A DNA stretch of 64,000 nucleotides, taken from NCBI RefSeq assembly GCF_026241335.1, contig NZ_JAPHAV010000009.1, positions 62,001 through 126,000 on the forward strand. Reading direction: 5' to 3'. Positions 61,847 to 64,000 of the stretch are shown here, piece after piece. The notes below the pieces were generated by a model. The model was given only the letters and a program-made list of their open reading frames with translations. It was not told the origin of the DNA and did not search any database. Origin of the DNA: Ochrobactrum chromiisoli (GTDB taxonomy: Bacteria > Pseudomonadota > Alphaproteobacteria > Rhizobiales > Rhizobiaceae). Position numbers and translations under genes: made by a program. The first letter of the stretch is position 1. The number at the start of each line of letters is the position of its first letter.

Positions 61847-62770
61847 GTGGGAAACAGTCTCATGAGAACAGATGAACAGGAAGCTAGAATTGGCAAGATC
61901 CTGATTGGCGCAGTTGATCCGCATGTGCATAGCGGGCCTTCGATCGCACCGCGAATGGTTGATCATTTGGAATTGGCGAAAATATATTCGGACGCTGGCT
62001 TTATTGCAGCGGTAACGAAAGATCACGATTACGCGGGCGTTGCGACGGCTCAATTGATTGCGAACCATTATCCTGATCTCAAGACAAAGCTTTATTCAGG
62101 AATTGTTCTCAATAACGTCGTTGGCGGCCTTAATCCTTATGCCGTGGAACATACCGCTGCAATGGGCGGAAAAATCGTGTGGATGCCGACACTTGCAGCC
62201 AAAAATCATCTCAAATGGGAGAAGACCGGTAGCTGGGCGCACCCTGCATCGACCCAAAAGATACGTTCTGCAGCGGCTGTGCCTGTTCTCGATGGGCAGA
62301 AGCAGGTTGTTGATGCACTCAAGGAAATCCTCGACATTATTGCAAAGAACAATATGACGCTTGCGAGCGGCCATATTCACGTCAGCGAAACATGGATCGT
62401 GTTTGAGGAGGCAAAGCGACGCGGTGTTGAACGCCTTATCTTTACGCATCCCGAAGACGTGGTTGGCGCATCGCTTGATGACGTACGCGGCATTGCTGCG
62501 ATGGGTGCTTATGTCGAACACTCGCTGGCTTTCTTTGTGGAAGGTTCAAAGTTCAAAACCTGCACATCCGACGACATGAAATCGCAAATTGAGGCAGCCG
62601 GCATTGATAAAACGATTATCTGCTCCGATCTTGGGCAGGTCGGCGTTGTTGAACCCCTGGAAGGTTTTAAACGCGGCATCAGCATTCTCATGGACCTTGG
62701 ATATGCCGATGACGACATCCACAAGATGGTCGCAACCAATGCAGCGATGGTTCTTGGCTTAACGAACTAA
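61847..62770 (+). CDS. Amidohydrolase-like protein (DUF6282-type)
   Basis: A 307-residue protein with AVDPHVHSGPSIAPRMVDHLELA as a metal-binding HxH start, then AGFIAAVTKDHDY, ASGHIHVSE, LIFTHPEDV, EHSLAFFVEG and IICSDLGQVGVVEP. These look like His/Asp ligands of an amidohydrolase TIM barrel. The GTG at 61847 is chosen because GGGAGG lies 7 nt upstream. It is controlled by a promoter matching that of the IclR-TRAP operon, so it probably hydrolyses the imported compound or an intermediate. Family assignment is from memory and moderate. Confidence 0.7.
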   Translation: MGNSLMRTDEQEARIGKILIGAVDPHVHSGPSIAPRMVDHLELAKIYSDAGFIAAVTKDHDYAGVATAQLIANHYPDLKTKLYSGIVLNNVVGGLNPYAVEHTAAMGGKIVWMPTLAAKNHLKWEKTGSWAHPASTQKIRSAAAVPVLDGQKQVVDALKEILDIIAKNNMTLASGHIHVSETWIVFEEAKRRGVERLIFTHPEDVVGASLDDVRGIAAMGAYVEHSLAFFVEGSKFKTCTSDDMKSQIEAAGIDKTIICSDLGQVGVVEPLEGFKRGISILMDLGYADDDIHKMVATNAAMVLGLTN

Positions 62771-63107
62771 GCGCTGGATTCAAGATTTGGATAAATCGGT
62801 TGCTCTGCCTTATCCTGAACGTCTCAGTTATACCTTTGACCCCGGCTCCGAGTTTGTGGGCTACAGGGCTTTGGACAATGGGGATGATGGAATGGCAGTC
62901 AGAAGCTGGTTTTGCATCCCAGACTCACCTTGGCAAAAGGCACGATTAAGAACATCAACAAGCGCATTCGATAGCATTTGCCAATCTTTTGCAGGACGCG
63001 GCATAATCAGATAACCACACCAATGGCAGGATACACTTGGGTTAGCTGATCCAAACATTTAACGGCTCTATAGCTACCCAAGCATCCTTCCACCCCACGG
63101 ATAAAGT
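62771..63107. other. Gap without recognised features
   Basis: These 337 bp lie between the convergent hydrolase and pcaQ genes. Short open frames exist on both strands but show no family resemblance, no good start signals and no strong terminator. I see nothing to annotate. Confidence 0.4.
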
Positions 63108-64000
63108 CTAAGCGTTGCTTGCCGCGCTCTGCGCAGCAACAGCACGAATGCTCTGCATCAACAAAGTCATGGGAAGAGACGGTACTGTATCTGCGCGCAC
63201 CGTCAAACCAACCGGTCCACGTGTATCGGCAGTCTCCAGCGGGAGCGCTGCAAGAATGCCATCAGCAATATCACCCGTGACCACGCCTTCCGAAATGATC
63301 CAGACTGCATCACTCATACGCAGATAAGCACGGCCAAATGCATCCGATACCGTTTCAATCTGGGTTTGCAGTCCTGAAACGCCGTGTGTGATAAGAAATT
63401 GCTCAACGGTCGAACGAATGACCGAATTACGTGTCGGCATCAAAACCGGATAATCGCCAAGCCGATCAAAAATATTGCCAACATTATCAAGCAGCGAGTG
63501 ACCAACGCGGACAACAAACAGCACCTGCTCCGAATAAAGGTGCTCGAAGGAAAATCCGGTCATCTTTTCCGGCGCGGCAAGGCGTCCAACCACAAGGTCC
63601 AATTCTCCGACCCGTAATTGCTCCAATAAAACCGCATTTTCTCCCGTGACGATTTTGACCGGACTTCCGGTTCGTTCGTCAATAAACAGCTTCATAGCCT
63701 GCGGCATGATACGGGCAGACACTGTTGGAAGAGCGCCAATCCTGACGGGAGCGCCAGAACGAGCATTCTCCTGGGAGACCGCATCGACGCCCTGACGCAA
63801 CGCGGTCAATGTCGCGCCTGCATGACGTAGAAATATCTCGCCATATCCTGTTGTACGGATGCCGCGACCCTCACGCTCAAACAGGGAGACGCCGAGAATT
63901 TCTTCCAGTTCACGGATTGTCTTTGTCACAGCAGGCTGGCTGACATTCTGAATTTCTGCCGCCCGATTGACGCTTTTTTGCCGTGCAACCTCTACAAATG
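63108..64000 (-). CDS. pcaQ: LysR-family regulator PcaQ, partial (N terminus beyond the window)
   Basis: 297 residues are visible, lacking only the first few. The winged helix reads FVEVARQKSVNRAAEIQNVS and QPAVTKTIRELEEILGVSLF, followed by FEREGRGIRTTGYGEIFLRHAG. The effector domain contains RIGALPTVSARIMPQAMKLF and SFEHLYSEQVLFVVRVGHSL, blocks characteristic of PcaQ of Agrobacterium and Sinorhizobium. PcaQ activates protocatechuate ring-cleavage genes (pcaDCHGB), usually divergent from it, so these should lie just right of the window. This fits production of protocatechuate by QuiC at 42 kb. Confidence 0.83.
   Translation of the reverse strand, partial: FVEVARQKSVNRAAEIQNVSQPAVTKTIRELEEILGVSLFEREGRGIRTTGYGEIFLRHAGATLTALRQGVDAVSQENARSGAPVRIGALPTVSARIMPQAMKLFIDERTGSPVKIVTGENAVLLEQLRVGELDLVVGRLAAPEKMTGFSFEHLYSEQVLFVVRVGHSLLDNVGNIFDRLGDYPVLMPTRNSVIRSTVEQFLITHGVSGLQTQIETVSDAFGRAYLRMSDAVWIISEGVVTGDIADGILAALPLETADTRGPVGLTVRADTVPSLPMTLLMQSIRAVAAQSAASNA

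Noticed and set aside
62861-63058. 65-residue frame on the minus strand
   Set aside because: No family match and no start signals; left as part of an empty gap.
1-64000. CRISPR arrays, tRNA or rRNA genes, riboswitches, complete insertion sequences
   Set aside because: Looked for by eye on both strands. No regular spacer-repeat arrays, cloverleaf patterns or transposase motifs were recognised; small RNAs cannot be excluded without computation.

Overview
The window looks like a stretch of a Brucella/Ochrobactrum-type alphaproteobacterial genome (order Hyphomicrobiales). The basis is the codon and base composition, the PcaQ-like regulator at the right edge, the PxpB-PxpC fusion, the many TRAP transporters and FCD-type GntR regulators, and a family of short dispersed palindromic repeats reminiscent of those described in Brucella. 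The species is inferred, not read directly. No rRNA, tRNA, CRISPR array, phage or complete insertion sequence was seen. The window is almost entirely carbon-source catabolism with its transporters and local regulators.

Left part (1-20.4 kb). A GntR regulator precedes a TRAP transporter that runs off the left edge. A BaeSR/OmpR-type two-component pair follows, divergent from a PAP2 phosphatase. Next is a sugar-acid module: IlvD/EDD dehydratase, 3-hydroxyacid dehydrogenase and a DenD-like dehydrogenase on the minus strand; a GlcD-type FAD dehydrogenase and a complete TRAP transporter on the plus strand. Then come a DMT permease with an enolase-superfamily sugar-acid dehydratase, a gluconate 5-dehydrogenase-like SDR, SerA and a PfkB kinase.

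Middle (20.4-34 kb). Two truncated transporter genes (the ends of an ABC ATPase and of an MFS carrier) are joined head to head, apparently a deletion scar. They sit beside cutC and an amino-sugar (GalNAc/GalN type) operon: an RpiR-DeoR chimeric regulator, AgaS isomerase, ROK kinase, NagA/AgaA deacetylase and a GatZ/KbaZ protein without its aldolase partner. Next come a GntR-controlled 5-oxoproline cluster (PxpA, fused PxpBC, biotin carboxylase-BCCP) and an MlrC-type peptidase homologue.

Mosaic zone (34-40.8 kb). This holds an SsuABC/TauABC-like ABC transporter, a frameshifted periplasmic cyclohexadienyl dehydratase gene, an orphan GC-rich malonyl-CoA synthetase gene (matB), and debris-like spacers.

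Right part (40.8-64 kb). This is an aromatic/hydroaromatic acid block. It has QuiC-type 3-dehydroshikimate dehydratase, an AroE-like dehydrogenase, a type II dehydroquinase with altered active-site motifs, two tandem paralogous GntR regulators, a TRAP transporter with two different binding proteins, an SMP-30 lactonase-like protein, a PAS-LuxR regulator and a CoA-transferase/thiolase trio. At the far right is the start-truncated pcaQ, whose usual target genes (protocatechuate ring cleavage) would lie just outside. Together these suggest import of quinate/shikimate-type acids, conversion to protocatechuate and use through the beta-ketoadipate pathway.

Embedded in the right part is a separate IclR-controlled cluster: TRAP transporter, dihydroorotate-dehydrogenase-like flavoprotein, HpcH/HpaI aldolase, cupin, and a metal-dependent hydrolase in the other orientation. 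Its two promoters carry matching three-half-site operators directly after their -10 boxes. The substrate is unknown.

At least nine copies or fragments of the dispersed repeats were found. Repeatedly their ends supply the stop codon of the adjacent gene, and in one case the last codons as well.
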